The notes beneath the pieces were generated by a model. The model was not told the DNA's origin. It did no database searches and saw nothing but the letters and a program-made list of their open reading frames with translations. A stretch of DNA of 25,893 bases from Actinoallomurus sp045806665 (lineage in GTDB: Bacteria; Actinomycetota; Actinomycetes; Streptosporangiales; Streptosporangiaceae), in NCBI GenBank assembly GCA_045806665.1, contig JBJMIW010000144.1, positions 1-25,893 of the forward strand, in the 5' to 3' direction. This document shows, in pieces, positions 7,191 through 16,406 of this stretch (position 1 is the stretch's first letter; each line of letters starts with the position of its first letter). A program made the position numbers and the translations under genes.

Positions 7191-7828
7191 CCGGCCACTG
7201 CTGCCAGCCGCGCCGCCCAGTCCTTCCGCCAGGCGAGCAGTCCGGCGACGCACAGCGCGAGGAAGACGACGTAGAGGGCGCTGGTCAGGTAGAGGTGCTT
7301 GTAGGCGTACAGGGGGATGTAGATCAGGTCGGCGGCGATCCACAGCCACCAGGACTCCAGCAGCTTGCGGCTCTGGCCGTACGTTGCGGCCAGCGAGATG
7401 GCGGTGGTCAGCGCGTCCCAGAAGGGAACGTTCGAGTCGGTCCAGGTGCTGAGGACCCAGGTCAGCAGGGCCGTGGCCGCCAGCCCGGCCACCGCGATCC
7501 CGGCCCACTCGGTACGCGACGTGCGCTGGACGAGGCGTTCACTCCGCCCCTGCCCGCCGTACAGCCACTCCCACCAGCCCCAGACCTGCAGCACGACGTA
7601 GACCACCTGCAGGCCGGCGTCGGCGTACAGGCCGCCGTCCACGAAGATCAGCCCGAGCAGGACGACGTTGGCGATGCCGATCGGCCAGTTGGCGATGTGC
7701 TGACGGACGACGAGCCAGACATTGACCGCGCCGGTGGCGAATCCGAGCACTTCGGCCCAGGTGGTAGGCGTTCCCCCCAGGGTGAGGGCGGGCTGGAGCA
7801 ACGGACCCAGCATGCTGTGCAGCGACAA
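7187..7828 (-). CDS. pnuC: Nicotinamide riboside transporter PnuC
   Basis: Integral membrane carrier of 213 residues that brings nicotinamide riboside into the cell by facilitated diffusion, with trapping by NadR. About seven hydrophobic segments are visible. Family marks are the repeated half-signatures NWPIGIANVVLLGLIFVDGG with QVVYVVLQVWGWWEWLYGG, and SWWLWIAADLIYIPLYAYK. Substrate assignment as nicotinamide riboside rather than thiamine rests on the coupled nadR gene. The TTG at 7828 is preferred because GGGAG lies 9 nt upstream; ATG 7813 has no ribosome site. No recognisable NAD+ or TPP riboswitch was found in the leader. Confidence 0.9.
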   Translation of the reverse strand: MSLHSMLGPLLQPALTLGGTPTTWAEVLGFATGAVNVWLVVRQHIANWPIGIANVVLLGLIFVDGGLYADAGLQVVYVVLQVWGWWEWLYGGQGRSERLVQRTSRTEWAGIAVAGLAATALLTWVLSTWTDSNVPFWDALTTAISLAATYGQSRKLLESWWLWIAADLIYIPLYAYKHLYLTSALYVVFLALCVAGLLAWRKDWAARLAAVAG

Positions 7829-7910
7829 TACGGCGCGCTCCCGTGATCGACGAGTAGCCAGCAGAACCTAACATCTCGGACCTCCCCGGCACGCCGGCCG
7901 GGAGTATCGG

Positions 7911-8021
7911 TTGACCGGCACGGCCCGCCTCACCTGTTACACGGCTGTGCTGAAGGAACTTTCCGTGCAGGTCTGGCAGGGCAAGAAGCACGGCGCGCGG
8001 ATGGCGATCCTGGGCAAGTGA
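7911..8021 (+). CDS. Possible small protein or remnant (ends next to a terminator)
   Basis: A plus-strand frame can be read from TTG 7911 (or GTG 7947) to TGA 8021 and ends in SVQVWQGKKHGARMAILGK. The residue composition looks protein-like, and the stop lies 10 nt before a strong hairpin, as at the end of a real transcript. No ribosome binding site is evident and no family is recognised. It could be the 3' relic of a larger gene. The rest of the 7829-8115 gap holds nothing else recognised. Confidence 0.22.
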   Translation: MTGTARLTCYTAVLKELSVQVWQGKKHGARMAILGK

Positions 8022-8030
8022 CTCGGGCCC

Positions 8031-8065
8031 GGTGTCAGGGCTCGTCCGGTCCGGGCCCTGACACC
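8031..8065. terminator. Strong 11-bp hairpin, likely transcription terminator
   Basis: GGTGTCAGGGC (8031-8041) is perfectly complementary to GCCCTGACACC (8055-8065), with a 13-nt loop. It lies 50 bp past the stop of the leftward PIG-L gene and 10 bp past the small plus-strand frame, so it could serve either side. No T-run follows, as is common in actinomycetes. Confidence 0.6.
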
Positions 8066-8115
8066 GACGAGGTCCGCACCGGGCCGCCCGGGGACCTCGC
8101 GCCGGCGATGCCGAG

Positions 8116-8931
8116 TCAGCGAAGGCCGGCGAAGAGGTCCTCCTCCTGGGCGGGCGCCGGGACCGTGCTGAAACGCCGCACGAAGACCTCGCGGCCCAGC
8201 GCCTGGCGCTGCGTGTCGTCGGGCAGGCGCAGGAGGAAGATGCTGTCCCCCTGACTGGCGTGGGCCTCCAGTGCCTTGCGCTTGCGCTCGAAGTACGCCG
8301 AGACGTCCACGACGGTGGTGATCTCCTCGTCCGGCGTGCCGAAGTCCTCGGGCAGCTCGAACTCGCCCACGTCGACACCGGTGCTGCGCAGGTGGTCCAT
8401 CATCTGCGCGATCCCGGACCGAGGGACGGCCGTGTGGTACAGCTTGCGCGGAATCCCCGTCGCCTCGGCGGCGGCGATGGCGATGCGGTGCGCCTGGATG
8501 TGGTCGGGGTGTCCGTATCCGCCGTTCTCGTCGTAGGTCACGACCACCTGGGGGCGGTACCGCTCCATCAGCTCGGCGAGCCGGGCGGCCGACTGGTCGA
8601 GGGGGACGTTGCTGAACACCTCGGCGTCGGCGTTGGCGTCCCAGCCGGCCATCCCCGAGTCGGGGTAACCGAGCAGTTCCACGTGTTCGATGGCCAGGTG
8701 GGCGGCCGACTCCTGGAGCTCGTCGAGCCGGCGGCGGCTCACGTCGGCCGGGTCGTGCCCCGGCTGCCCGGGTTTGACCCCGCCGGGGCCGTCCCCCTGC
8801 TCCCCGTTCGTGCAGGTCACCAGGACCGTACGAACGCCCTCCTCGGCGTACCGCGCGAAGACGCCGCCCGTGCCGAGCACCTCGTCGTCCGGGTGGGCAT
8901 GCACGGCCATTAGCGTGAGTTCGGATTCCAT
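8116..8931 (-). CDS. PIG-L family deacetylase/amidase (MshB/Mca-like)
   Basis: Zinc-dependent amidohydrolase, 271 residues. The metal site is seen as MAVHAHPDDEVLGTGG (HPDD at 13-16) and GYGHPDHIQAHR (His141 and His144). TYDENGGYGHPDH and TCTNGEQGD are also family blocks. In actinobacteria this family includes MshB (mycothiol precursor deacetylase) and Mca (mycothiol S-conjugate amidase). The sequence alone does not decide which one this is, or whether it is a third LmbE-type paralogue. ATG 8931 has GGAG a few bases upstream; ATG 8943 is an alternative. It lies 32 bp behind a small Cys-containing gene on the same strand and is probably co-transcribed with it. A strong hairpin follows its 3' end. 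Confidence 0.87.
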   Translation of the reverse strand: MESELTLMAVHAHPDDEVLGTGGVFARYAEEGVRTVLVTCTNGEQGDGPGGVKPGQPGHDPADVSRRRLDELQESAAHLAIEHVELLGYPDSGMAGWDANADAEVFSNVPLDQSAARLAELMERYRPQVVVTYDENGGYGHPDHIQAHRIAIAAAEATGIPRKLYHTAVPRSGIAQMMDHLRSTGVDVGEFELPEDFGTPDEEITTVVDVSAYFERKRKALEAHASQGDSIFLLRLPDDTQRQALGREVFVRRFSTVPAPAQEEDLFAGLR

Positions 8932-8963
8932 GGGCTCCAGCATGCCCGTACGAGGCCGTCCGG

Positions 8964-9188
8964 TCAGCGGGAGCGGCGACGACGGCGCCGCCAGATCTTG
9001 GCGCACTCGTCGCAGGTATTCGGGGGAGGCGCGGAAGAGGACTCTCCGCGCACCGTGATGACCGCACCGCAATAGGCGACCACCGTCGTCCCGGCGGGCT
9101 GGGCGGGCGGCGGGTAGCCGTGGGTCACCTCCTCGTCACCGGTGCCGTCCGGCCTCAGTGCGAGGTCTGTCGAGGATCTCGGCGTCAC
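8964..9188 (-). CDS. Small hypothetical protein with a CxnCxxC-type motif
   Basis: 74 residues, soluble, with Pro-rich middle and a very basic C-terminal tail of Arg residues. VVAYCGAVITVRG followed by NTCDECAKIWRR gives three cysteines in a zinc-ribbon-like spacing, similar in style to small actinobacterial DUF3039-like proteins, but family membership is not certain. The GTG at 9188 has GAGGG directly upstream with little spacer; an internal GTG preceded by GAGGAG could also serve. It lies just upstream of the PIG-L gene on the same strand. Confidence 0.6.
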   Translation of the reverse strand: MTPRSSTDLALRPDGTGDEEVTHGYPPPAQPAGTTVVAYCGAVITVRGESSSAPPPNTCDECAKIWRRRRRRSR

Positions 9189-9357
9189 CCCTCAACGGTA
9201 CGACGCGATGTCCCGAACGTCCCGATCAGGGGCGAACACCCCCGTCGAACCGCGAACCCTGACCGCATCCGGCCTGAACGTCGCGCGCGTCCTGTTGCGT
9301 CCCAAATGATCAGCTGGGAGCATGCTTGCTTCCCCCCGATATCACCAGGAGTCAGCA

Positions 9358-10296
9358 ATGCGTTGCAGCGCGCGTCTGGTCGCCACCACCGCCGCGGGGG
9401 CCCTGATCGGCTCGATCCCGCTGACCGCTCCGAACGCCGTCGCCGCCACGACCGGATCGAAGGTCACGACCGCCTCCTCCGCGCCGTCCGGCGTCTACGC
9501 GAAGGGCGCCTACCTCTACGACGCGACCAAGGGCAGGAAGCTCTGGGGCCGGGACACCACGACGAAGCGCCCGATCGGCAGCATCACCAAGGTCATGACC
9601 GCGCTCGTCGTGATCCGCGCCGGCGGCCTCGACCGCACGGTGACGATCAAGAAGGCGTACGTCGACCACGTCAAGGGCAACGACGCGACGTCCGCCGGGC
9701 TGAAGACGGGCGACAAGGTCACCGTCCGGCAGCTGCTCAGCGGCATGATGCTGCCGTCCGGCTGTGATGCCGCCTACGCTCTCGCCGACGTGTACGGCCC
9801 CGGGCCGACCAGGTTCATCGCCAAGATGAACAAGACCGCCCAGTCGCTCGGCATGACGAGCACGTACTTCCGTACGTACGACGGGCTGCCGACCTCCACC
9901 CACAAGGAGGGCTACTCCACGCCGAGCAACCTGATGAAGCTCACGAAGGCGGCGATGGCCGGTTCGACGTTCCGTGGAGTCGTGGCGCAGAAGACCTACA
10001 AGCTGCCCGCGACCAGCGGTCACCACGCCTACACCTGGAAGAACACGAACCTGCTGCTCGGCTCCTACAGCGGTGCGACCGGCATCAAGACCGGCCACAC
10101 CAACGGCGCCGGGTACTGCCTGCTGTTCTCCGCCCGGCGCGGCGGCCGCACGCTCTACGGCCTCGTCCTGAACAGCACCACGAGTGACCCCAATCGGCGG
10201 TTCACCGACGCGGCGAAGATGCTCGACTGGGCGTACGGCACCAAGTCGGCGCAGCTACGTCTGCAGCCTCTGCCCTCTGGTGCGGCCACGGACTGA
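9358..10296 (+). CDS. D-alanyl-D-alanine carboxypeptidase (S11 family, PBP5/DacA-like)
   Basis: Secreted penicillin-binding carboxypeptidase that trims the terminal D-Ala from peptidoglycan stem peptides. 312 residues. A signal peptide runs from MRCSARL to about NAVAA (residue 30). The three active-site motifs are in order: S-I-T-K at 75-78, S-G-C at 134-136 within MLPSGCDAAYALAD, and K-T-G at 244-246 in GIKTGHTNG. The middle motif has Cys instead of the Asn of classical PBP5, a variant seen in this family in actinobacteria. There is no C-terminal amphipathic membrane anchor of the PBP5 sort. ATG 9358 follows AGGAG by 6 nt. Confidence 0.93.
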   Translation: MRCSARLVATTAAGALIGSIPLTAPNAVAATTGSKVTTASSAPSGVYAKGAYLYDATKGRKLWGRDTTTKRPIGSITKVMTALVVIRAGGLDRTVTIKKAYVDHVKGNDATSAGLKTGDKVTVRQLLSGMMLPSGCDAAYALADVYGPGPTRFIAKMNKTAQSLGMTSTYFRTYDGLPTSTHKEGYSTPSNLMKLTKAAMAGSTFRGVVAQKTYKLPATSGHHAYTWKNTNLLLGSYSGATGIKTGHTNGAGYCLLFSARRGGRTLYGLVLNSTTSDPNRRFTDAAKMLDWAYGTKSAQLRLQPLPSGAATD

Positions 10297-10308
10297 GACA
10301 CTTGACGC

Positions 10309-12072
10309 ATGGATGATGACGAAGGCTGGAAGGCTCGCTTCCGCGCTGCTCGGGTGAGCCTGCCCGGCTGGGCGCACGACGCGCCGCACCGCTCGGTGTA
10401 CCGCTCGAACGCCACGGGAACCTGGGAGATCTATGCCTGGGACCGTACGACCGGCGACCGCCGACAGGTCACCGACCGGCCGAACGGCACCTGGATGGGC
10501 GGGGTCGACCCGACCGGTGACTGGATCTGGTGGTTCTCCGACACCGACGGCAACGAGTTCGGGGTCTGGAAGCGCCAGCCGTTCGGCGGCGGTCCGGACG
10601 AGCCCGCCGTGCCCGGCCTGGAGCCCTCCTACCCCGCCGGGCTCTCCGTGGGGTCCAGCGGGCTGGCGGTCGTCGGCCGGTCGACGGAGGGGGGCACGAC
10701 CGTCCACGTGTGCCCGCCGGTCGCCGACCCGTACGTCCTGTATGCGCACGCCGAGGACGCGTACGCCATCGACCTGGCGCAGGACGAGTCGCTCATCGCG
10801 ATCAACCACAGCGAGCACGGGGACAGCCGGCACATGGCGCTGCGGGTCGTACGGCCGGACGGCGAGACCGTCGCCGACCTGTGGGACGGCCCGGGCAAGG
10901 GGCTGAGCGGCCTGTCCTTCTCGCCCGTCTCGGGTGACCAGCGGCTGCTCGTCGAGCACGAGCGCCGGGGCAAGCCCGAGCCGCTGATCTGGGAACCGCT
11001 GACCGGAGAAGTCCAGGAGATCACTCTGGACCTGCCCGGAGAGATCGGCGCCGGGTGGTACCCCGACGGGTCCGCGCTGCTGGTCTCGCACTCCCACCAC
11101 GCGCGCGACGAGTTGTACCGCTACGACCTGGCGAGCGGCGAGTTGTCGAAGATCGACACGCCGCGCGGAGTGATCGGTGGCGCCACCGCCCGCCCGGACG
11201 GCACGGTCGAGTTCGCCTGGTCGTCGTCGGCGTCCCCGCCCGTGATCCGGTCCACGTCGGGTGCCGTGGTGCTCACGGCGCCCGGCCCGTCCGCGCCCGA
11301 GTCGGTGCCGGTGGAGGACGCCTGGGTGACGGGTCCGGGCGGTGACATCCACGCCCTGGTCTCCACGCCGGAGGGGCCGGGCCCCTACCCGACGGTCTTC
11401 GACGTGCACAGCGGACCGACCGCGTACGACGACGACTCCTTCTCCCCGGACACCGCCGCCTGGGTGGACCACGGGTTCGCCGTCGTCCGCGTCAACTACC
11501 GCGGGTCCACCGGCTACGGCACGACGTGGCGCGACGCCATCGAGGGCCGGCCCGGGCTGACCGAGCTGGAGGACATCAAGGCCGTCCGCGACTGGGCGGT
11601 CTCCTCCGGGCTGGCCGACCCGGCGCGGCTCGTGCTCACCGGCGGGTCGTGGGGCGGGTTCATCACCCTGCTCGGCATCGGCACCCAGGCCGACGACTGG
11701 ACGGTCGCGATCGGCAGCGTCCCGGTCGCCGACTACGTCGCCGCGTACGAGGACGAGATGGAGGCGCTGCAGGCCTTCGACCGGTCGCTGTTCGGCGGCT
11801 CGCCGGCCGAGGTGCCCGAGCGGTACGAGGCGTCCTCCCCGATCACGTACGTCGATCAGGTCACCGCCCCGGTGCTGGTGATGGCCGGGGAGAACGACCC
11901 GCGCTGCCCGATCCGCCAGATCGACAACTACCTGGCGCGCCTGCGGGACCTGGGCAAGGAGCACGAGGTCTACCGGTACGACGCGGGCCACGGCTCGTTG
12001 GTGGTCGAGGAGCGCATCCGCCAGGTCGCCGCGACCATCGACTTTGCCCGCAAGCACCTTGACATGGCCTGA
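10309..12072 (+). CDS. S9 family peptidase (prolyl oligopeptidase / acylaminoacyl-peptidase-like)
   Basis: 587-residue cytoplasmic serine peptidase. The N-terminal 330 residues look like a beta-propeller, with repeated strand-turn units such as WEIYAWDRTTGDRRQVTDRP, LSGLSFSPVSGDQRLLVEH and GAGWYPDGSALLVSHS. The C-terminal alpha/beta hydrolase domain carries GGSWGGFITLLG (nucleophile Ser447), ENDPRCPI (Asp530) and YDAGHGS (His561). It begins 12 bp after the carboxypeptidase stop on the same strand, so the two may be co-transcribed, although no clear ribosome site precedes ATG 10309. Likely role is turnover of short peptides or acylated peptides. Confidence 0.9.
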   Translation: MDDDEGWKARFRAARVSLPGWAHDAPHRSVYRSNATGTWEIYAWDRTTGDRRQVTDRPNGTWMGGVDPTGDWIWWFSDTDGNEFGVWKRQPFGGGPDEPAVPGLEPSYPAGLSVGSSGLAVVGRSTEGGTTVHVCPPVADPYVLYAHAEDAYAIDLAQDESLIAINHSEHGDSRHMALRVVRPDGETVADLWDGPGKGLSGLSFSPVSGDQRLLVEHERRGKPEPLIWEPLTGEVQEITLDLPGEIGAGWYPDGSALLVSHSHHARDELYRYDLASGELSKIDTPRGVIGGATARPDGTVEFAWSSSASPPVIRSTSGAVVLTAPGPSAPESVPVEDAWVTGPGGDIHALVSTPEGPGPYPTVFDVHSGPTAYDDDSFSPDTAAWVDHGFAVVRVNYRGSTGYGTTWRDAIEGRPGLTELEDIKAVRDWAVSSGLADPARLVLTGGSWGGFITLLGIGTQADDWTVAIGSVPVADYVAAYEDEMEALQAFDRSLFGGSPAEVPERYEASSPITYVDQVTAPVLVMAGENDPRCPIRQIDNYLARLRDLGKEHEVYRYDAGHGSLVVEERIRQVAATIDFARKHLDMA

Positions 12073-12077
12073 GCCGC

Positions 12078-12114
12078 GGGTCGGCCGGCGCCGCGCGGCG
12101 GCCCCGGCCGGCCC
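12078..12114. terminator. GC-rich hairpin between convergent genes
   Basis: GGGTCGGCCGG (12078-12088) pairs with CCGGCCGGCCC (12104-12114) over 11 positions with one G-U, and the loop itself can fold (GCCGCGCGGC). It starts 6 bp after the peptidase stop, in the 83-bp gap before the convergent tetR stop, so it is a likely bidirectional terminator. Confidence 0.55.
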
Positions 12115-12155
12115 ACCCTCACCGCCGCGGCCCGCCGGTCACGCGGCCGGTCGCC

Positions 12156-12827
12156 TTACCGACGGAGGTCGCGGTAGGTGGCCAGGGCGTCGCGCACGAT
12201 CCCCCGCATTCCGGGCACCCGGGCCAGGCCGACGAGACGGTCGATCAACGGGACGGTGCGCTCGATCAGCCGGTAGGTCTTGGCCGCGCCCGGCGAGCTG
12301 TCGTAGACCCAGTGCAGGATCACGCCCATGGAGTACAGCCAGAGCAGCTCGGGCAGGTCGGCGCGGATCTCCGCGTCGGCCTTCAGGGTGGACCCCTCCA
12401 CGACCTCGCGGTAGACGGCGACCGCGGCCTCACGGATCGGCGCCGACTCGGAGCTGAAGGGGCTCAGCGGGCTGGTCGGCTCCGCCGCGTACTTGAAGAA
12501 CTTCCCGGCGAACTCCTTGTACGGCTGCAGCGTGTCGATGCGGGCGCGGACCACGCCGAGCAGTCGTGCGCGGAACTCCTTCTCCCGTTGCAGCACGGCC
12601 TCGCACGCCTCGGTGTGATCCTCCTGCGAGTGCTCGTAGTAGAGCTGGATCAGCTCTTCTTTGGAGGAGAAATAGTAGTAGGCGTTGCCGACGGACACCC
12701 CGGCCTCGGCGGCGACCGCCCGCATCGTCGTCGCCTCGTAGCCACGCTCGCGGAACAGCCGCAGTGCGGTCTTCGCGATCAGCTCTCTCGTCTGCTCGGA
12801 CTTGGTCGGTGCGGCCACAGCCGCCAC
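12156..12827 (-). CDS. TetR/AcrR family transcriptional regulator
   Basis: 223 residues. The N-terminal helix-turn-helix is typical: TRELIAKTALRLFRERGYEA, then AEAGVSVGNAYYYFSSKEEL. The rest is an all-alpha ligand domain of unknown specificity (SPFSSESAPIREAAVAVYRE, LLWLYSMGVILHWVYDSSPG). GTG 12827 is supported by GGAGGG 7 nt upstream. Divergent from the secreted M15-like gene with 149 bp between the starts; no clear palindrome was seen there, so its target is not known. Confidence 0.9.
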   Translation of the reverse strand: MAAVAAPTKSEQTRELIAKTALRLFRERGYEATTMRAVAAEAGVSVGNAYYYFSSKEELIQLYYEHSQEDHTEACEAVLQREKEFRARLLGVVRARIDTLQPYKEFAGKFFKYAAEPTSPLSPFSSESAPIREAAVAVYREVVEGSTLKADAEIRADLPELLWLYSMGVILHWVYDSSPGAAKTYRLIERTVPLIDRLVGLARVPGMRGIVRDALATYRDLRR

Positions 12828-12976
12828 TGTACGACCCTCCGCGGACCATCCGGGTCCGTCATTCCCAGGCCAGAAGTCGGTGTGGATTCCGGAAAGCGGC
12901 GCGTCCCTTGCCGGAGTGTCGCGCTCGATGCGATCAATGCTGCGACTGGCGCATGCGACCGTACGGGAGGGGCTAC

Positions 12977-13708
12977 ATGTCGATACGCACTGCCGTCATT
13001 GCCGGCTGCGCCATGGGGTTCTACACGTTAATGGCCGGTTCGGCCATGGCGCGGACCCACACTCCGGCGTCGCAGCCGGGGGTGCTGCACCAGCGGCTGG
13101 CCGGGGCGCTGTTCCGGGCGGCGGGGATCCGCTGGATCTCCTCCGGGCACTGCTCTCGTCGCGGCAACCCGCACTGCACCTCGTTCGAGGGGCTACGGGC
13201 TTCGACGTTCGCCGGGCTGATGGCCCTGAAGGAGGCCAGCCACTGCCACCTCACCGTCTCCGGCGGTACGGAGGCGGGGCACGCGGCGGGCCCGCACAGC
13301 CACGGGGCCGGGTACAAGCTCGACCTCCTGCCCAACCGGTGCCTCGACGGGTTCATCCCGCACAGCTTCCCGCGGGTCCCGACGCGGGGTGACGGTGCGG
13401 CGCAGTACCGGGCGCCCGGACCGGTGATGCTCGCGCGCGAGGGGTCCCACTGGGACATCACCTTCGGCGGCGTTCCGCACTCCCTGACCGGTCGAAAGGG
13501 CGCCAAGGCGTCGTCCGGCCGGGGACAGGACAAGGCGGCGACAGGGCGGGAAGACGACCGGCCGGGGATCGGACACGGCGACGAGCAGCCGGGGATCGGA
13601 GGCGGACCGAGCCGTTCGCCGGGTACACCGGGGCAGGACGCGTTCGACCGCGGCCGCGGGAACGCCGAAGGTCTCTCCGATCTGGATGACGACGACGTGG
13701 ACGACTAG
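12977..13708 (+). CDS. Secreted M15-like zinc peptidase candidate with acidic tail
   Basis: 243 residues, with ATG 12977 behind GGGAGGGG. A signal peptide runs to about AMA at 25. The central region holds SGGTEAGHAAGPHSHGAGYK followed by LDL (His109, Asp116) and LAREGSHWDITFGG (Glu155, His158, Asp160). This order resembles the S-H-x-x-G-x-x-x-D and E-x-x-H-W motifs of M15 (VanY/D-Ala-D-Ala or endolysin) zinc peptidases, so a cell-wall peptidase is inferred. The Cys residues at 59, 67, 90 and 122 could form disulphides. From about residue 172 the protein is disordered and Gly/Arg/Asp-rich, with two near copies of RPGIGHGDEQPGIGGG units and a final run of Asp. The function of the tail is unknown. 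Confidence 0.62.
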   Translation: MSIRTAVIAGCAMGFYTLMAGSAMARTHTPASQPGVLHQRLAGALFRAAGIRWISSGHCSRRGNPHCTSFEGLRASTFAGLMALKEASHCHLTVSGGTEAGHAAGPHSHGAGYKLDLLPNRCLDGFIPHSFPRVPTRGDGAAQYRAPGPVMLAREGSHWDITFGGVPHSLTGRKGAKASSGRGQDKAATGREDDRPGIGHGDEQPGIGGGPSRSPGTPGQDAFDRGRGNAEGLSDLDDDDVDD

Positions 13709-13709
13709 C

Positions 13710-13723
13710 GTTTCCCGTGAAAC
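13710..13723. promoter_or_regulatory. parS-like centromere site (one mismatch)
   Basis: GTTTCCCGTGAAAC differs from the conserved bacterial parS core GTTTCACGTGAAAC by one base. It lies 2 bp past a stop codon, in the gap between convergent genes. Some bound parS sites in actinomycetes carry single mismatches and cluster near oriC. Binding by ParB is inferred. Confidence 0.5.
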
Positions 13724-13728
13724 ATGAG

Positions 13729-13759
13729 CGTCCCGGCGGTGCGCCGCACCGCCGGGACG
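13729..13759. terminator. Perfect 15-bp inverted repeat, bidirectional terminator
   Basis: CGTCCCGGCGGTGCG (13729-13743) and CGCACCGCCGGGACG (13745-13759) are exactly complementary around a single base. It lies between the convergent M15-like gene and asd, 11 bp from the asd stop, and should end transcription from both sides. Confidence 0.75.
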
Positions 13760-13770
13760 TCTCTCGGGGA

Positions 13771-14837
13771 TCAGGCGGTGAACTCGGCGGCCACGAGCTC
13801 GGCGATCTCCGCGGCGTTCAGGGCGGCGCCCTTGCGCAGGTTGTCGCCACAGACGAACAGGTCCAGCGTGTTGGGGAAGTCGATCGCCTGGCGGATCCGG
13901 CCGACGTACGTCGGGTCCGTGCCGACCACGTCGGCGGGGGTCGGGAACACGCCGTTGGCCGGGTCGTCCAGGACGACGACGGTCGGGGCGGCGTCCAGGA
14001 TCGACCGCGCGTCCTTGACCGTGACCGGCCGTTCGAAGGTCGCGTGGACGGCCAGCGAGTGCGTAGTGATCACCGGCACCCGTACGCAGGTCGCGGAGAC
14101 CTTCAGGCCGGGGATGCCGAGGATCTTCCGGGACTCGTTGCGGAGTTTCAGCTCCTCCGACGCCCAGCCGTCCTCCTTGAGCGAACCCGCCCAGGGCACG
14201 ACGTTGAGCGCCAACGGCGCGGGGAACGGCGACTCGGTCTCGCCGAGGCGGTTCTGGATCGCCTTGCGCACGTCCCCGGCACTCTGGCCGAGCGTACGGT
14301 CGCCGGCGACGGCCTCGATCTCCGCGTACAGCCGCTCCGAACCGGCCACGCCCGCGCCGGACACCGCCTGGTACGACGCGACGACGAGGGCCTGCAGGCC
14401 GTACTCGGCGTGCAGCGCGCCCATCGCGGCCATCATCGACAGGGTGGTGCAGTTCGGCGTGGAGATGATGCCCCGAGGCCGGTTCCGTACGGCCTCGGGG
14501 TTGACCTCGGGCACGACGAGCGGCACGTCGGGCTCCATCCGGAACGCGCCGGACTTGTCCACCACGACCGCGCCGCGCTCGGCCGCGATCGGCACCCAGA
14601 CCTTCGACACCTCGTCCGGTACGTCGAACATGGCGATGTCGACGCCGTCGAAGACCTCCGGGGTCAGCTCCTGGACGACGAGCTCCTCGCCGCGTACCGG
14701 GAGTCGCTTGCCGGCGGACCGGGCGGAGGCGACGAGACGGATCTCGCCGTAGACGTCCTCCCGGGAGGAGACGATCTCCCGCATGACGGTGCCGACGGCG
14801 CCGGTCGCGCCGACGAGCGCGAGGGTGGGCTTCCTGC

Positions 14838-14841
<4 letters not shown>
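13771..14841 (-). CDS. asd: Aspartate-semialdehyde dehydrogenase
   Basis: NADPH-dependent reduction of aspartyl phosphate to aspartate semialdehyde, the branch point to lysine/diaminopimelate, threonine and methionine. 356 residues. The nucleotide-binding GATGAVG is at 11-17, the catalytic Cys131 is in STPNCTT, Gln158 is in SYQAVSGAG and the catalytic His261 is in TTHS. ATG 14841 overlaps the lysC stop as ATGA, so it is translationally coupled to lysC, giving the usual lysC-asd operon. Confidence 0.97.
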
Positions 14842-16106
<1,265 letters not shown>

Positions 16107-16406
16107 GCGTGTGCACTCCTCGGATCGGAATCAGGCAGTCGAACGCCGAGTCTACCGAGGTCAGCGCACGGCTCCGCGAAATGTGTCCCGATATGCCAGA
16201 TTTCCCGAAAGTCGCATAACGCTCCGGAAACCTTGCGGCCAAAACGGATCGGTCACGAGGACATCCAGCGCAGATCACGAGACGGGCGCATTGACCCGGC
16301 CCGCAGGCCACCCCGCCGAGGCGCGCGCGGACGGCCGGTGAGCCGTCCCGCGGCCGGATCGGTGACCGGCCGGTGAGCGATCCCACCGACCGGCTCGGTC
16401 TGTGGA
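16107..16406. other. Intergenic region upstream of lysC-asd
   Basis: 300 bp between DUF5063 and lysC, both leftward. The part next to lysC (16160-16250) is lower in GC and probably contains the promoter, but no hexamer pair stands out. CGGCCGGTGAGC occurs twice (16332-16343 and 16367-16378). No leader peptide or lysine riboswitch was recognised. Confidence 0.5.

Noticed and set aside
7829..7960. NAD+ or TPP riboswitch in the pnuC leader
   Set aside because: No CTGAGA or ACCTGA-type pair and no recognisable NAD+ motif. Only GC-rich hairpin potential is seen.
16107..16250. Lysine riboswitch upstream of lysC
   Set aside because: None of the conserved lysine aptamer blocks is visible.
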